Shown here piece by piece: positions 35,689-46,674 of a stretch of DNA of 63,530 bases. Position numbers and translations under genes: made by a program. The notes under the pieces were generated by a model. That model saw only the letters and a program-made list of their open reading frames with translations, searched no databases and had not been told where the DNA came from. Origin of the DNA: Porogramme epimiltina (Eukaryota; Basidiomycota; Agaricomycetes; Polyporales; Polyporaceae); the NCBI GenBank assembly GCA_900155495.1, contig FTLJ01000374.1, forward strand, positions 1-63,530. The letters run 5' to 3'. How positions within the stretch are numbered: position 1 is the stretch's first letter; each line of letters opens with the position of its first letter.

Positions 35689-37621
35689 TTACGGCCATAC
35701 CTGCCAATACCGATGCTCCTCCTCCCGATCCCAGCACCCCCGCGGTGCCTTCTCTCGCCACATCAACTCCATCGGCTCGGCCTCCTCATACCTCACCACC
35801 TTCATCTCCTCAACACCTTCCACCTCCGTCAGCTCTTGCGCGCACGCATACACCGCGTCGTCCACAACCTTCACGAACCCTACCACGAGCTGCCGCACAG
35901 GGCATCCCGCCCGCGCGCGATGCTCCAAGAGCTCGCGAAGATACGCGATCTGCCGCTCGTCCTCGAGGCGCACCATGAGCGTGCCGAGGACGGGACACGC
36001 GACGCCTGCGCCGCCGTGCGCGTCGGGCGCGGGGTCGGGCTTGAGCGCCCCAAGCGCCAACGTGATGTCGCACTCGAGGCGGCGTATAGAGACGATCAGT
36101 GTCTCGAGGTGCGAGAGAGCGTCCAAAATCCCGTGTGTGGAGCTTCCAGGTCGGGAGGTCAGAAGTGCCGCGGAATCCGAGGGGACGTGGACCTCGCGCA
36201 CCGCGCGGAAGAGCGGGGACGCGGCGAGTCCGCTTGTGAGGTGTATCTGGCCCTGTGCGAATGGGTACGCATCAAAGGTTTCTCCAGGCATGAGGATATC
36301 GAAGCACACAGCACCGTCTTCGTCGACCCCGCCCTTTGCACCGGCGACCTGTAAGGAGTAGGTTTCTTGCAGCACGGGAGCGCACCACAAGTCGCGAGGC
36401 TTTGGAGGCCCAATCCGCATACAAGTGGGGGCGTAAGGGAGCGCTGAGTAGACCGCATTCGCGCACTCGTTAAGCTCGTGCGCCAGGACAGGGCGTACGC
36501 GAACTAGGCAGGTACACGGCAGGGCGAGCAGCGGGACGAGCGCGGACCAGAACGTGAGCACGCTCGGGCGGTGGCTGATGGCGCAACCTCCCGTGGAGCC
36601 GATCTCGAAATCTTCAAGGAAGAGCGTGCGGAGGTGGGGAAGTGCGATGTTTTCACGTGGAAGACGGAATGAGGAGGGTGTAGCAATCTGGGGACACTCG
36701 TTGAAGCGATTCAGGAGGAGGGACTCGAGGCGGGGGCATCCGGCCAGGAAGTCTAGGAGACGAGATAGAGGGGGGCTTATGTTGTCGAGTTGGAATTCGA
36801 GCGTCAGGTGCCGCAATGCGGGGAAACCGGTTGCATCTGGTACGGCCGGTATTTTGTGTAAGGAGAGCGTGCGTAAAGCTGCTGTGTGGCCACGTAGAAG
36901 ACGGAGAGGCTTGAACAAATAATCCCAGCCGTACTCCACATGGCAATGGGCGACGTTCTTGCCATCGAAGTCAAGAAGTGAATGAACTTTTTCTTCTTCA
37001 AGAACATGGTCCACATAGATCTCCTTCACGCGTTCCCCTTCATGCTGTAGGGTCTCCAGGACAGTGTCTGACGGGTAACCAAGGATGCATGCATGTAGGG
37101 GGCCTGATGGGCATCTCTTGGGGAAATGGCAGTGGCGCTCCGAGGTTAGCGCTGACCAAAGAAAAGGGGTTTGTAATGCGACGTCGCGCCAGTAGTGGGA
37201 TACCTCTGTCAACGGCAACAGATGACGAGTCGGCGCGATGGAAAATGGGCCCCAGATGTGGTCCTGTCCGTGTGCGTAGAAATCTTCGGGGACGAGAGAG
37301 AATATGTGGGCCAGGACCTCGGGAGGTAGAACGTGGGTTGGATTGAGGCGATTGATCACCCTTTTTGAGAGGGAAGACACCTTCTGAACCGCTTGATCTA
37401 TTTCTAATATCTAGGTGTGTCATCAGTACCTACGTCGCTGGGTATAGGTGGGGCGAGGTAACGTACTGCCTCTTCGTCGATAGTCCTGATCATCGAATTA
37501 GGTGATTATCTAGTCGTCGTTGACACTTAACTCACCATGGATCGAGGTTCAGCCAAGTCTCGAGTGTGCCTATGAGGCTCTGAGCAGTCTGAATTGCAGA
37601 AGAGAAATCCGGGCGTTCCAT
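35689..37621 (-). CDS. F-box protein A
   Basis: Seen: exons 37621-37536 (86 nt), 37485-37467 (19-nt micro-exon) and 37410-35689, 608 aa in frame. The N-terminus MERPDFSSAIQTAQSLIGTL is helical; the F-box follows as RLNPTHVLPPEVLAHIFSLV to SHYWRDVALQTPFLWSAL. The remainder contains degenerate leucine-rich stretches (FPALRHLTLEFQL, CPRLESLLLNRF, LPHLRTLFLEDF, LSHLETLIVSIRRL) and ends HRYWQVWP. Known: the F-box binds Skp1 of SCF ubiquitin ligases and the LRR part selects targets; in mushrooms this family is hugely expanded. Target unknown. Forms a tandem pair with F-box B, with the same first-two-exon lengths. Confidence 0.85.
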
Positions 37622-38532
37622 GTCGGCGTAGATGGGAGATTAGGTCTTCGAAGCTCTTTTAAGGCTTCATGACATGTCAGATTGTTCGCAGCACCTCAGA
37701 GGCGCGCCCATCTGACTCGAGTCTGTTAGCGGCGCAGATGTGAGTCATAAGAGACAGTTGAACGCTCAGCTTCACATACAAGAAGGCTTTGTGAGAGACC
37801 GTCGGAAAACTAAAAATTGAGTTGCTACGAAGACGTGGTACGACCATCCACATGCCACGTGGTTCAGTGGAAGGAGTTGCAACCGGAATCCACGACCTAG
37901 AATATGAAAGAGGCCATGAGCCCAGAGAGTAGTACCTGAGAATAGGAGAAACGTACGTGAAGTGATCCGAGTCCTCGAGCTCAGTTCCGAACGAGTCGGA
38001 GGCGGTGATATTGGCAACGCTCAGTTTTGTTGGTTGTTACACTGTCAAGTCTTTGCCAAGTAGCTATGCGCTGAGTAGCTCCATGTGTTTGTTTCTCGGA
38101 AGTCGAGGATAGATTGCCTGAACGGTTGATGGGGAGGGCAAGAGAAACAAGGGAAAGTGTGTCACTTCCACAGGCAGACTTCAAAGTTCGTGTCTATCAC
38201 TGTCGTCACGTGCACGTGCCACACGTATACACGTTTCGGACCTCGGTTCCCCGCCCAAGCCTCTATCAAGTGTCGCACTCGCCATACGCTCCGCCACTGC
38301 CCCGTTGCACCCACTGCCTACGGCATACAAGTCAGTAGAAGGGCGCGGGAGCGGATAACCCTGAGTTCCAATTGTTCGACGGCCTGATATGATTTCTCTA
38401 CAGTAGCGCCTGATCGCTCCGAATCTCCGCTTTCCCTGCAACCTACAGCAAGAAAAACTCGCATCCGATACCCAGGCGATGCCCGAGTCTCGATACGCAT
38501 CCGCAGCGTCGTTGCTCATCCATAGAGAGTTA
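37622..38532. other. Intergenic between F-box A and F-box B
   Basis: Promoter of F-box A and 3' flank of F-box B. No coding exon recognised. Confidence 0.45.
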
Positions 38533-40492
38533 TTACGCCCACATCTCCCAATGCCGGTGCTCTTCCTTCCTGTCCCAGCAGCCCCGCGGCGCTTTCTCCC
38601 GCCACAGCAACTCCATGGGCCCATCCTCCGCGTACTTCATCACCCTCATCTCCTCCACACCTTCCACCCCCGCCAGCCCTCGCGCGTGCGCATATACTTC
38701 GTCGTCCACAACCTTCACGAACCCTATCGTGAGCCGTCGCACAGGGCATCCTGCGCGTGCGCGGCGCTCCAAGAGCCCGCAGAGATACGCGATCTGCCGC
38801 TCGTCCTCGAGGTACACCGCAAGCGTGCTGAGGTTGGGGCACGCGACGCTCGCGCCACCGTGCGCGTCGGGTGCGGGGATAGGATTGAGCGCTGCAAGCG
38901 CCGATCCGATGTCGCAGGGGAGGCGGCGTATAGACACGATCAGCGTCTCGAGGTGCGTGAGGGCGCCGAGGAATCCGTTCGCGGGGCTTCGAGGCCGAGA
39001 CGCGATGACGAAGGCTGAGTCCGACGGGACGTGCAACTCGCGCACGGCGCCGAGGAGCGGGGACGCAGCGAGCGCACTCGCGAGGTGTTCGTGGGCCTGC
39101 GAAAACGTGTACGCGCTGAAGGTGGATCCGGGCATGAGGACGTCGAAACACACTGCGCCGTTCCCGCCTCTGCCGTCGGCATCGGTGAGCTGTAAGGCGT
39201 AGGTCTCTGGCAGCGCGGCGAGGCCCCACCCGTTGCGTAGCGAGGGGGGACCGATACGCATGCACCCGAATGCCGGTCCGGCACCCGCACGCGCCTCCCG
39301 AACGGCCGCGGCGCACGCGCCGAGCTCGTGTGCGAGAATGGAGGCGACGCGGAAGAGGCATGTGCGGGGAGGCGCAAGGTGTGGGAGGAGTGCGGACCAG
39401 AATGTGAGCGCGCTCGAGTGGCGGTTGGTGTCCCAGACACCCTCATCGGACCTGAGGGTGATTTCTTTGAGGTAGAGGGTACGGAGGCGCGGAAGCGCGA
39501 CCCTCTGGCCCGGAAGATGGATCGAAGTGGGTGGAGGAGTAGGTCCGTTTTCGTTTATCCGTTCCAGTCGGAGGGACTCTAGGCGAGGGCAGCCGGCCAG
39601 GAAGTTAAGGATGTCGTGGAGGTGAGAAACATCACTGCTCTCAAACCGGAATTCGAGCGCTAGATGTCTCAATTCGGGAAAGCCGGTCGCGGCGGGTACG
39701 GTCTCCAGGCTAACTATGGAGAGGGTGCGCAATGCCGTCGTATAGCCGCGGAAAAGACGGAACAGTGGCGGTAAATCCACCCACCCATTTCCCACGTTGC
39801 AATGGGTGACATTCTTGCCGTTGAAATCGAGGATTCCTTTGAGGGAGTGTGTAGGAACGAAGTCGGTGTGGATCTCCTTCACGCGTTCCCCATCGCGCTG
39901 GAGAACATCCAATACGGCTACCGATGGAGAACCTTCGAGGTGCACGTATAAAGGGCCCGACGGGCATTTGTTGGGAAAATAGCAGATGGTAGGGTCATCG
40001 GGGCCACGACTAGTCGCCAGCGTTGACCACAGAAAAGGTGTTTTTAACGCGACGTCGCGCCAATAGTGGCATACTTCGGTCAACGGCGTCAGCTGATGAG
40101 TTGGTGCGATGGCCGACGAACCCCAAATTGGATCGAATGCGCCTGGATTGAAGCCTTCGGGCACTAAAGAAAAGATGTCGGCCAAGATTTCCGGAGGAAG
40201 ATGATGGCTTGGGCTTAAGCGGTTGAGCAACCTTCTTGAGAGTGATGACGCTTTCTGCGCCGCTTCATCTATCAGAAGTAACTGGGCACGACATGGGTGC
40301 CTGTGTACGTAGAGTCTGGAGAAAGAACGTACTGCCTCTTCTCCAATACTCCTAGCAAAGGGGTGAGCACAACATCCGGCCGTTGTCGTCATAGGCATTG
40401 ACTCACGATGGACTGAGGATTTGACAACTTTCAAGGATCTCCACAAGTTTCTGTGCCGCTTTCAGGGCGGTTTGGGGAAGAGAGGCTTCCAT
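38533..40492 (-). CDS. F-box protein B
   Basis: Seen: exons 40492-40407 (86 nt), 40351-40333 (19-nt micro-exon) and 40281-38533, 617 aa. Starts MEASLPQTALKAAQKLVEIL; micro-exon gives SIGEEA; F-box reads RLSPSHHLPPEILADIFSLV to CHYWRDVALKTPFLWSTL. LRR-like segments (FPELRHLALEFRF, CPRLESLRLERI, LPRLRTLYLKEI, LTHLETLIVSIRRL) and a terminal KAPRGCWDRKEEHRHWEMW match F-box A throughout, so the genes are tandem paralogues. A continuous frame runs upstream through the intron regions, but the spliced start matches copies A and C and is preferred. Presumed SCF substrate adaptor. Confidence 0.87.
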
Positions 40493-41270
40493 CTGAGCGG
40501 TGAAGAGGCGATGGACTACTACGGCGTTTTTGAGGCCCTCAAGCTTGTTTAGGCAGCTCGCATCACGCGTATGTCCGCGGCGCACCCGGGCCTTTAAGTA
40601 GGGACGTGGCTGAGAGCTGAAAGCGCTGAACACGCGCGGAGCATCCTCATAAGTGACATCTTCCGGGAACAGAGACGATGATGCAGAAGGCTCACATAAG
40701 CTAGAGAAAAAGGCAGACGTACGTCTCGCAACGCACAACTCCTTTGGTGCTCACTGCTCAGCGCGTAGACGAGGCTTGGTTCTGTTGACGCTCAGAGTTA
40801 CTTCGGAGGAGGTTGATATACGTAGTATTACCGCATTATGTCCTAGTAGAGAGACGGTGTAGATAACATAACATGGTGGGAGAACAGGAGAAGAAAAGGG
40901 AGGAGCGTTGCTTGGGTGGTCGGAAGCGCCGGGCGAGGGCGGTCCAGAGTGCGTGCATCACCACGCGTACGTACTTTTCGGCTCCCCGCCCTTGCCTCCG
41001 CCCTCCATGCGCTTTCTCAAGTCTGACCCACTTCTGCTGCCAGCTGCGACCGCTGCATACGATATTCGACATATGTCGCGGAAGAAGAGGAGTGGTCCGC
41101 GAGACGCGCCAGGCCGCAGCGTGGGAACGGATGACTCGCTGCCCGAGTCCAATATGATTTATCTACCAGCCTCTTGACCCTCCCCTCAGCCACCATCGGA
41201 CCATCCCCCTCCTCGTTCCAGGCCTTCACCTCCTCTGCGTTTGTGCTCACCGCGAGCCGTGTCGGCAGAC
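40493..41270. promoter_or_regulatory. Divergent promoter between F-box B and NMNAT gene
   Basis: Two start codons on opposite strands lie 778 bp apart. The right side is pyrimidine-rich on the plus strand just before the NMNAT ATG, usual for fungal housekeeping promoters. Confidence 0.45.
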
Positions 41271-43158
41271 ATGACCCCCTCACCACCCCTGCCGTCGGTC
41301 GAGTTCACCAACCCGCCCGACTACACCTTCCCGGCGCACCGCCTCGCCCGCACCCTTCGCAATCCAGACAAGCAGCCGGTCGTCCTCGTCGCATGCGGCT
41401 CCTTCAGCCCCGTCACCTATCTCCACCTCCGCATGTTCGAGATGGCCAAGGACTACGTCCGCCAAAATACCGACTGGGAGATCGTCGGGGGCTACCTTAG
41501 CCCGGTCAGCGACCAGTACAAGAAGGCAGGCCTCCTCAGCGCGCACCACCGGTGAGTCACCCATCTCTTTCGAATGTTTGCGGTTCTTGGCATCGCTGTC
41601 GCGGGGAACATGTCGCCATCGTTTGCCGGGGCTCTGTGCGAAGCTTCTGCCGCGAGGGTGATTCTGTCGCCTTATTCTCCGGTCACGTGAGCGCACGCTC
41701 GGCTCCGCCTTCCGTGTCCCTGGCGTTGTCATCCTCCTCCCCGCCGTATCCTCCTCGACCACCAGGCCCGCTAGGGCCTCCGCGAAGGGGGAAACGGGGG
41801 AATACGCTTCGAGGGGCTAAAACAGCTCTCACGGAGCGCCGCATTACATCCGTCCACACGAGCCCGGGTACGCCCGCGCTAGTGTGGTCGGAGAACTGAG
41901 GTCATCATTCGATGTCTCATGACGGCTACACGGATATTATGGCAGTGGCAGAACGCGATGCTCTCGTCAAACTAGGCACTCTGCCACTTCATTTCCGTCG
42001 CCGTAGGTCGTACCCGTAAGGGAGTCGCAAGATAGGAGGGATCAGCCCACCCTGAACCTTCTGGCATATTGTGGAGGGGATGCAGTTGTCAGTAAACCAC
42101 AGGGTCTACTGTGTGCAGTTCTCTTCTGCATTCCCATGTCTGTGGCATAAGAGCATATCGTGACGGCATGCTTTCCGCGCTCCTGGCCACCAGCTGGCAG
42201 AAGAAGGCTCCAGTGAGGCTTCAGACGCTGTCTTACTAGGACATACGCTACATTTCCGTGCCCTCGTGGAGTGCGAAGAGCGGCATGTGGTGGGATCCGC
42301 AGGATCTGCAGCTCTTTGGCCCTGCCCTAAGGCCTGAGGTTGAGAGCGCAGTCGTATGGTTCGCCGTCGGAAGGCCGCCCTGATCAAACATGCCCCTCGT
42401 TCCCTGACCGGGGGGTGAGACATGACCTGCCACGAGAACACGGACAGAAATCTCGTGACGTCGCCACGCGGGATGTTCCCATAATTGTCCGCCACTTACA
42501 TTCCCCCTCTTCATTCCCGTTCTCCCCGTGAGCGACCATACTGACGCCCGCCCCCCTCTCCAGCGTCAACATGTGCAACCTCGCTGCGGACCAGACCTCG
42601 ACATGGCTCATGGTCGACCCGTGGGAGGCCGTGCAGTCGTACCAGCGCACGGCCGTCGTGCTCGACCACTTCGAGCACGAGATCAACGCGCGCCTCGGCG
42701 GGATCGCGACGCACGCCGCGCCCGACGCGCCGCGCGTCCCCGCGCGCGTCATGCTGCTCGCCGGCTCGGACCTCATCGCGACCATGTCCGAGCCGGGCGT
42801 GTGGTCCGAGCCCGACCTCGACCACATCCTCGGCCGCTACGGCGTGCTCATCGTCGAGCGCGCGGGCGCGGACACGGACCAGGCGATCGACGCGCTCGCG
42901 CGCTGGCGCCACAACATCCACCTCATCCACCAGCTCGTCCAGAATGACGTGAGCTCGACCAAGGTCCGCCTCTTCCTCCGCCGCGGGCTCTCCGTCCGCT
43001 ACCTCCTCCCCGCGGCCGTCGTCGAGTACATCGAGGAGCGCGGGCTGTACACGGACGACGGGCCCGGCGCGAACTCGGCCGTCGGCGCGTTCCTCGCGGA
43101 GAAGGACAAGGGCAAAGAGAAGGAGGGCGCCGCGCCGTCGTCCTCGGCCGCGTCGTAG
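41271..43158 (+). CDS. Nicotinamide/nicotinate mononucleotide adenylyltransferase
   Basis: Seen: exon 1 41271-41551 and exon 2 42564-43158 join CAC-CG|C-GTC in frame, 291 aa. Exon 1 carries VVLVACGSFSPVTYLHLRMF, the nucleotidyltransferase GSFxPxTxxHLRMFE signature, and VGGYLSPVSDQYKKAGLL; exon 2 carries MCNLAADQTSTWLMVDPWEA, LLAGSDLIATMSEPGVWSEP, DHILGRYGVLIVERAG, and the ISSTKVR-type motif VSSTKVRLFLRRGLSVRYLL. Known: joins NMN or NaMN to ATP to make NAD or its deamido form, essential in all cells; length fits eukaryotic NMNAT. Odd: the single intron is about 1,012 nt, far above the 40-80 nt of its neighbours. The acidic, Lys/Ser-rich C-terminal tail is unremarkable. Confidence 0.93.
41552..42563 (+). 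other. Unusually long intron of the NMNAT gene
   Basis: GT at 41552 (GTGAGT) and AG at 42563 (CTCTCCAG), with a CTGAC branch-like site near the 3' end. No conserved coding frame is seen inside. An insertion is suspected but I could not define terminal repeats or a target-site duplication. Confidence 0.7.
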
Positions 43159-43504
43159 CCCCCACCCGGGGCTCGGGTCAGGTTGCGCGAGATGATGTCA
43201 TCTGCAGTTGGATATATAGGGTTGTACGATTTGCTGGCGGGCAGTAGTGCCACATTTTCTCTCACATTGCTTCATGTTCCTTCCCCACCTTCTCCGGCGC
43301 CCCCGCTTTCCTAGTTTAGTCGGTAGAGTGCGCACGCTCGCGGGCAGAAAGAACACGAAATATGCGGACTCGGTCGTCGTTCTGTATCGCTGTATGCTGT
43401 GCCATAGTCTATGGATACGTAATTGCCTTGCTTCATCTATCTAACAACACACTCGTGCTTCGCTTCGTGTTTATACCCCGCCTGTCTCCGACTTGCCCCG
43501 TCCA
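43159..43504. other. Convergent 3' region of NMNAT and NagA genes
   Basis: 346 bp, AT-richer than the flanking exons, nothing else seen. Confidence 0.5.
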
Positions 43505-45832
43505 TCACTCACTGGCCTTCTTCCACACCTCGCGCCCGCCGACCCACGTGCTGAGCACGCGCCCCTTGCGGTCGAGCACGACCAGATCCGCGTCCGCGCC
43601 GGCGCGCAGCGTGCCCTTGCGGTGCTCGACGCCGAGGCAGCGCGCGGGGTTGAACGTCGCGCAGCGGATCGCCTCGCCGAGCGAGCAGCCCGTGAAGCGC
43701 GAAAAGTTGCGCACGCACTTGTCGAGCGTGACGACCGACCCGGCGAGCGTGTCCGTGCCCTCGAGGTACAGCCTATCGCCGGCCTTGACGAACCGCTTCC
43801 CGTCCCGCCACGCGTGCACGCCGTCCTGCAGGTGCGGGTCGAGGATCTTCATCGCGTCCGTGATGAGGATGCACCCGTCGGGGTACGACGAGTACGCGAG
43901 CTGGCGGAGCGGGTCAGCGAGCTATCCCTATCGCAACGGGGCACTGGGGAGGTACTCACGCGGACAGAGTTCGGGTGCGAGTGGATTCCGTCGACGATGA
44001 GCTCGTAGAAGGGCCGCTCGAACGCGAGGTCCGCGACCTTGCCCTTCGTCAGCCCGAGGTCGGCCATGGCGTCGCTCGGCGCGAGCACCGGAGTCTGCGG
44101 CGGCGTCTGCACGTCGTCGAACGCCTCCGACGTCGCCTGCGTGCCCTCCTGCGCGGCCGCCGCGCGGCGCACGGCCGACGGCACGCGATGGAGGAGCGGG
44201 AACGTCGGGGCGGTGGGTGACGTCGGGGACGAGGGCGAGGAGAGGTGAGGGGATGCGCCGAGGAGCCCGATGATCGACGGGTCGCGGTGGTGCAGCTGCG
44301 GCATCGCGTTGAACAGGTGCGTGATAAGGCGCGCACCGCTCTGCACGGCAGCCGTCGCGAGACCGGTGGACGCGATGCTAGAAAACACATGAGTTAGGGT
44401 CGTGAACACGGAGGCCATGGATAGCGCTCACCTGTGACCGATAGAGAAAACCACACCACGGCGGGTGAGCTCGTCGATCGAGTTCATCACACCATCGACC
44501 TCCGGTGCTGCAGTGATCACGCGAACACCGATGGCCTCGCCTTCGGAATCGCTGCCCATGAGCCAGTCCTCAGAGACAGCGAGGTTGTCGGCGCCGTAGA
44601 CTTCTTCGAAGGACTTCATCTCCTCCTTGGCTGGGAGCAGGAACTGAGGAGCGTGGGCACCGCGCTTGGCAAGCTGGATGAAGGGCCCTTCCGCGTGCCA
44701 TCCAAGGAGGGTGGCGGAGTTCGGCGCGCTGTACGGGCGCAGGAGGTGGAGCAGCTTGGGGTACAGCGAACGTTCTTGTGTCTGGAAGAAAATGAGGTCA
44801 GCAAATCACGTCCATTAAGCCTGAAACGACACCAAAACAGAGGAATAGCAACGAAAACACGAGAAAAGCATTTGCTGCAAGCACTAACGGAATTACCAGC
44901 GAAACAGATCCACCAATACGTAGACATCCAGGATACAAACACGCTACACCCCCCGTAGAATGCAAAACGTGCCCCCAACGCTATAATGTCGCGGAAACAT
45001 GATAACGCGAACCCAATGAACGACGGGAGGGAGTGTAAGGGCTATGCAGATAGGCGTGCACGCCACAGACGCCTGGAATACGCATATATGCACCTCACAC
45101 ACAACGACGCATCATGGGGTGATTATATGCACTCCATGCGTCGTAAATGAATACGCCCATACCAATCAGATGGACGAATAACGCATACGCAACATGCGTA
45201 CGCAGCGGAACGCAATTATCCAAGCCACCGAACGAACAAACAGCTCATCGGAAAGCGGTTCCACGGATACTCACACATGGAAACGCAATACAAGGACACG
45301 TTCAAGAGGACGCGACCAGCGCCTCAATGAACGGCCCGTCCAACGGAGAGACGACCAAAAAAGGCTTGAAGGCGGCCTAGACACTCACAATGATAGTGGG
45401 AAGCAGCCTCCCCACAGTCGCGTCAGCCTAACGACACACGGAATTGAAGGTTTCACACTTACGAGGTAACGCCAGTCTCAACGATCTTCTCTGCGACGCG
45501 GTGCAGACCGGTTCTGTAAGCGTCGTCGTCCCCTTCGTAGACTGAAAAGTCGAAGTTGTATGCGCCATTGATCTGAATATCCAGGAATCCCGGGCTGCAA
45601 CGCATCTGCTTAGAAGGTGATGGGGGCAGAGTGCTGTGTCGACTCACCTGAGGATGTTTCCCCCGAGGTCGACGATCCTGTCTGGCCTCTCCTTGCGGAG
45701 GAAGAACGTCTTCTGGGAGTCGAGAATGACCCCGCGACGCTCGTCGATCCAGAGGTCCTTCTCGACGAGGCCGCCGTCCTCCTGCGGAAGGAGGCAGTTG
45801 GTGAAGCAAATCAGGCCGTTGGCAGAGGTCAT
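43505..45832 (-). CDS. N-acetylglucosamine-6-phosphate deacetylase
   Basis: Seen: exons 45832-45648, 45594-45463, 45407-45389 (19 nt), 44781-44432, 44377-43960 and 43921-43505 sum to 1521 nt, 506 aa. Motifs in order: [27 protein letters not shown]| across the micro-exon, [12 protein letters not shown] (metal-ligand Glu), [50 protein letters not shown] (catalytic Asp) and [20 protein letters not shown]. Known: removes acetate from GlcNAc-6-P so that chitin-derived GlcNAc enters glycolysis. Odd: about 70 residues of Pro/Ser/Thr-rich insert between GLLG and DGIHS make it longer than the usual 400-430 aa. The intron after the micro-exon is 607 nt and one intron is only 38 nt. A TATA-like box lies ~50 nt upstream. 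Confidence 0.92.
44782..45388 (-). other. 607-nt intron of the NagA gene
   Basis: Bounded by GTGAGT (45388) and TTCTTCCAG (ending 44782). Markedly different in base use from the flanking exons. No conserved frame, tRNA or clear C/D-box snoRNA found. Confidence 0.65.
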
Positions 45833-45881
45833 GGTGGGATGTGAGGGAGTCGGGGTCGCGCAAGTGCACCGGTATGCCGAC

Positions 45882-45889
45882 TTTTATGC
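45882..45889 (-). promoter_or_regulatory. TATA-like box of NagA gene
   Basis: GCATAAAAG on the minus strand about 50-57 nt upstream of ATG 45832. Confidence 0.4.
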
Positions 45890-46674
45890 TTTCGGATCTC
45901 GAGTCTGCGAAGATCGAGGCCTTGGCTCGGAGACGAGGCTTCGGTCTGAGAAGGGCGTGACCGGAGACTGCATGGTGGAGAATTGAGGAGCATATGGCCC
46001 CTGATACTTCCTCGACCTATCGGCAGATGGAGTGCTCGGCCGGAGGAACGTGCTATCGGAGCCCGGGCCAGGGAGCAGCGCTCCCGCCCGCCTTCCTTGG
46101 GGGCTGAGAAACGTGGCGGGCGGTGTGTGCGGCCATTGGGCTGAGCTTGTTTGAAGAGCGCGGCGGCGTGCGAAGGGGAGGGCGTGCAGAATGGGGGAAG
46201 CAGCGAGCTCGAGGCCAACGGCGGTGATCAGGCGGTCGAGCTCGTCGTCGGCGTCCCAGCGCGGACGGGAGCGGACCGGAGTTCGGAGGAGATTAGATCC
46301 CCGATCGCCTTCCACAAATCTTCCGCGAGTGGCGGAGAAGCGCCGGTCGATAAAGCTAGCACTACGCCTGCATTATGAATTGCAGCCGGTCAAACACAGG
46401 CTGCTACAACCTTTCGAGTCGGCCGGACGTCTCGGGCGGCCAACACAACGCACCAGCCAGCATGGGGAGAAAGGCCTTTGGGCAGGGACGCCGGGTGGCA
46501 GCACGCACCGACTACCAGATTATTACAAAAGCAACCGCGGTACGCGAATGCCAGCCGTCAGCTTGAACACCATCGTGAGGCACAGCGCCTCCTTACCTTC
46601 TTCTTCCTCCACGATAAGCCTGGCTCACTACCGCAGCCTAACGACGCAAAGGACCCGCGATAGGGACATAAAAC
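45890..46674. promoter_or_regulatory. Divergent spacer between NagA and F-box C
   Basis: Shared upstream region for genes starting at 45832 (-) and 46675 (+). GC-rich in its left part. No gene recognised. Confidence 0.4.

Noticed and set aside
41552..42563. Transposon inside the NMNAT intron
   Set aside because: Weak resemblance between the ends (GAATGT, GGGAACAT) is not a convincing terminal inverted repeat, and no target-site duplication or transposase was found.
45000..45140. Possible snoRNA in the long NagA intron (ATGATG-like C box)
   Set aside because: No D box at a suitable distance and no terminal stem.
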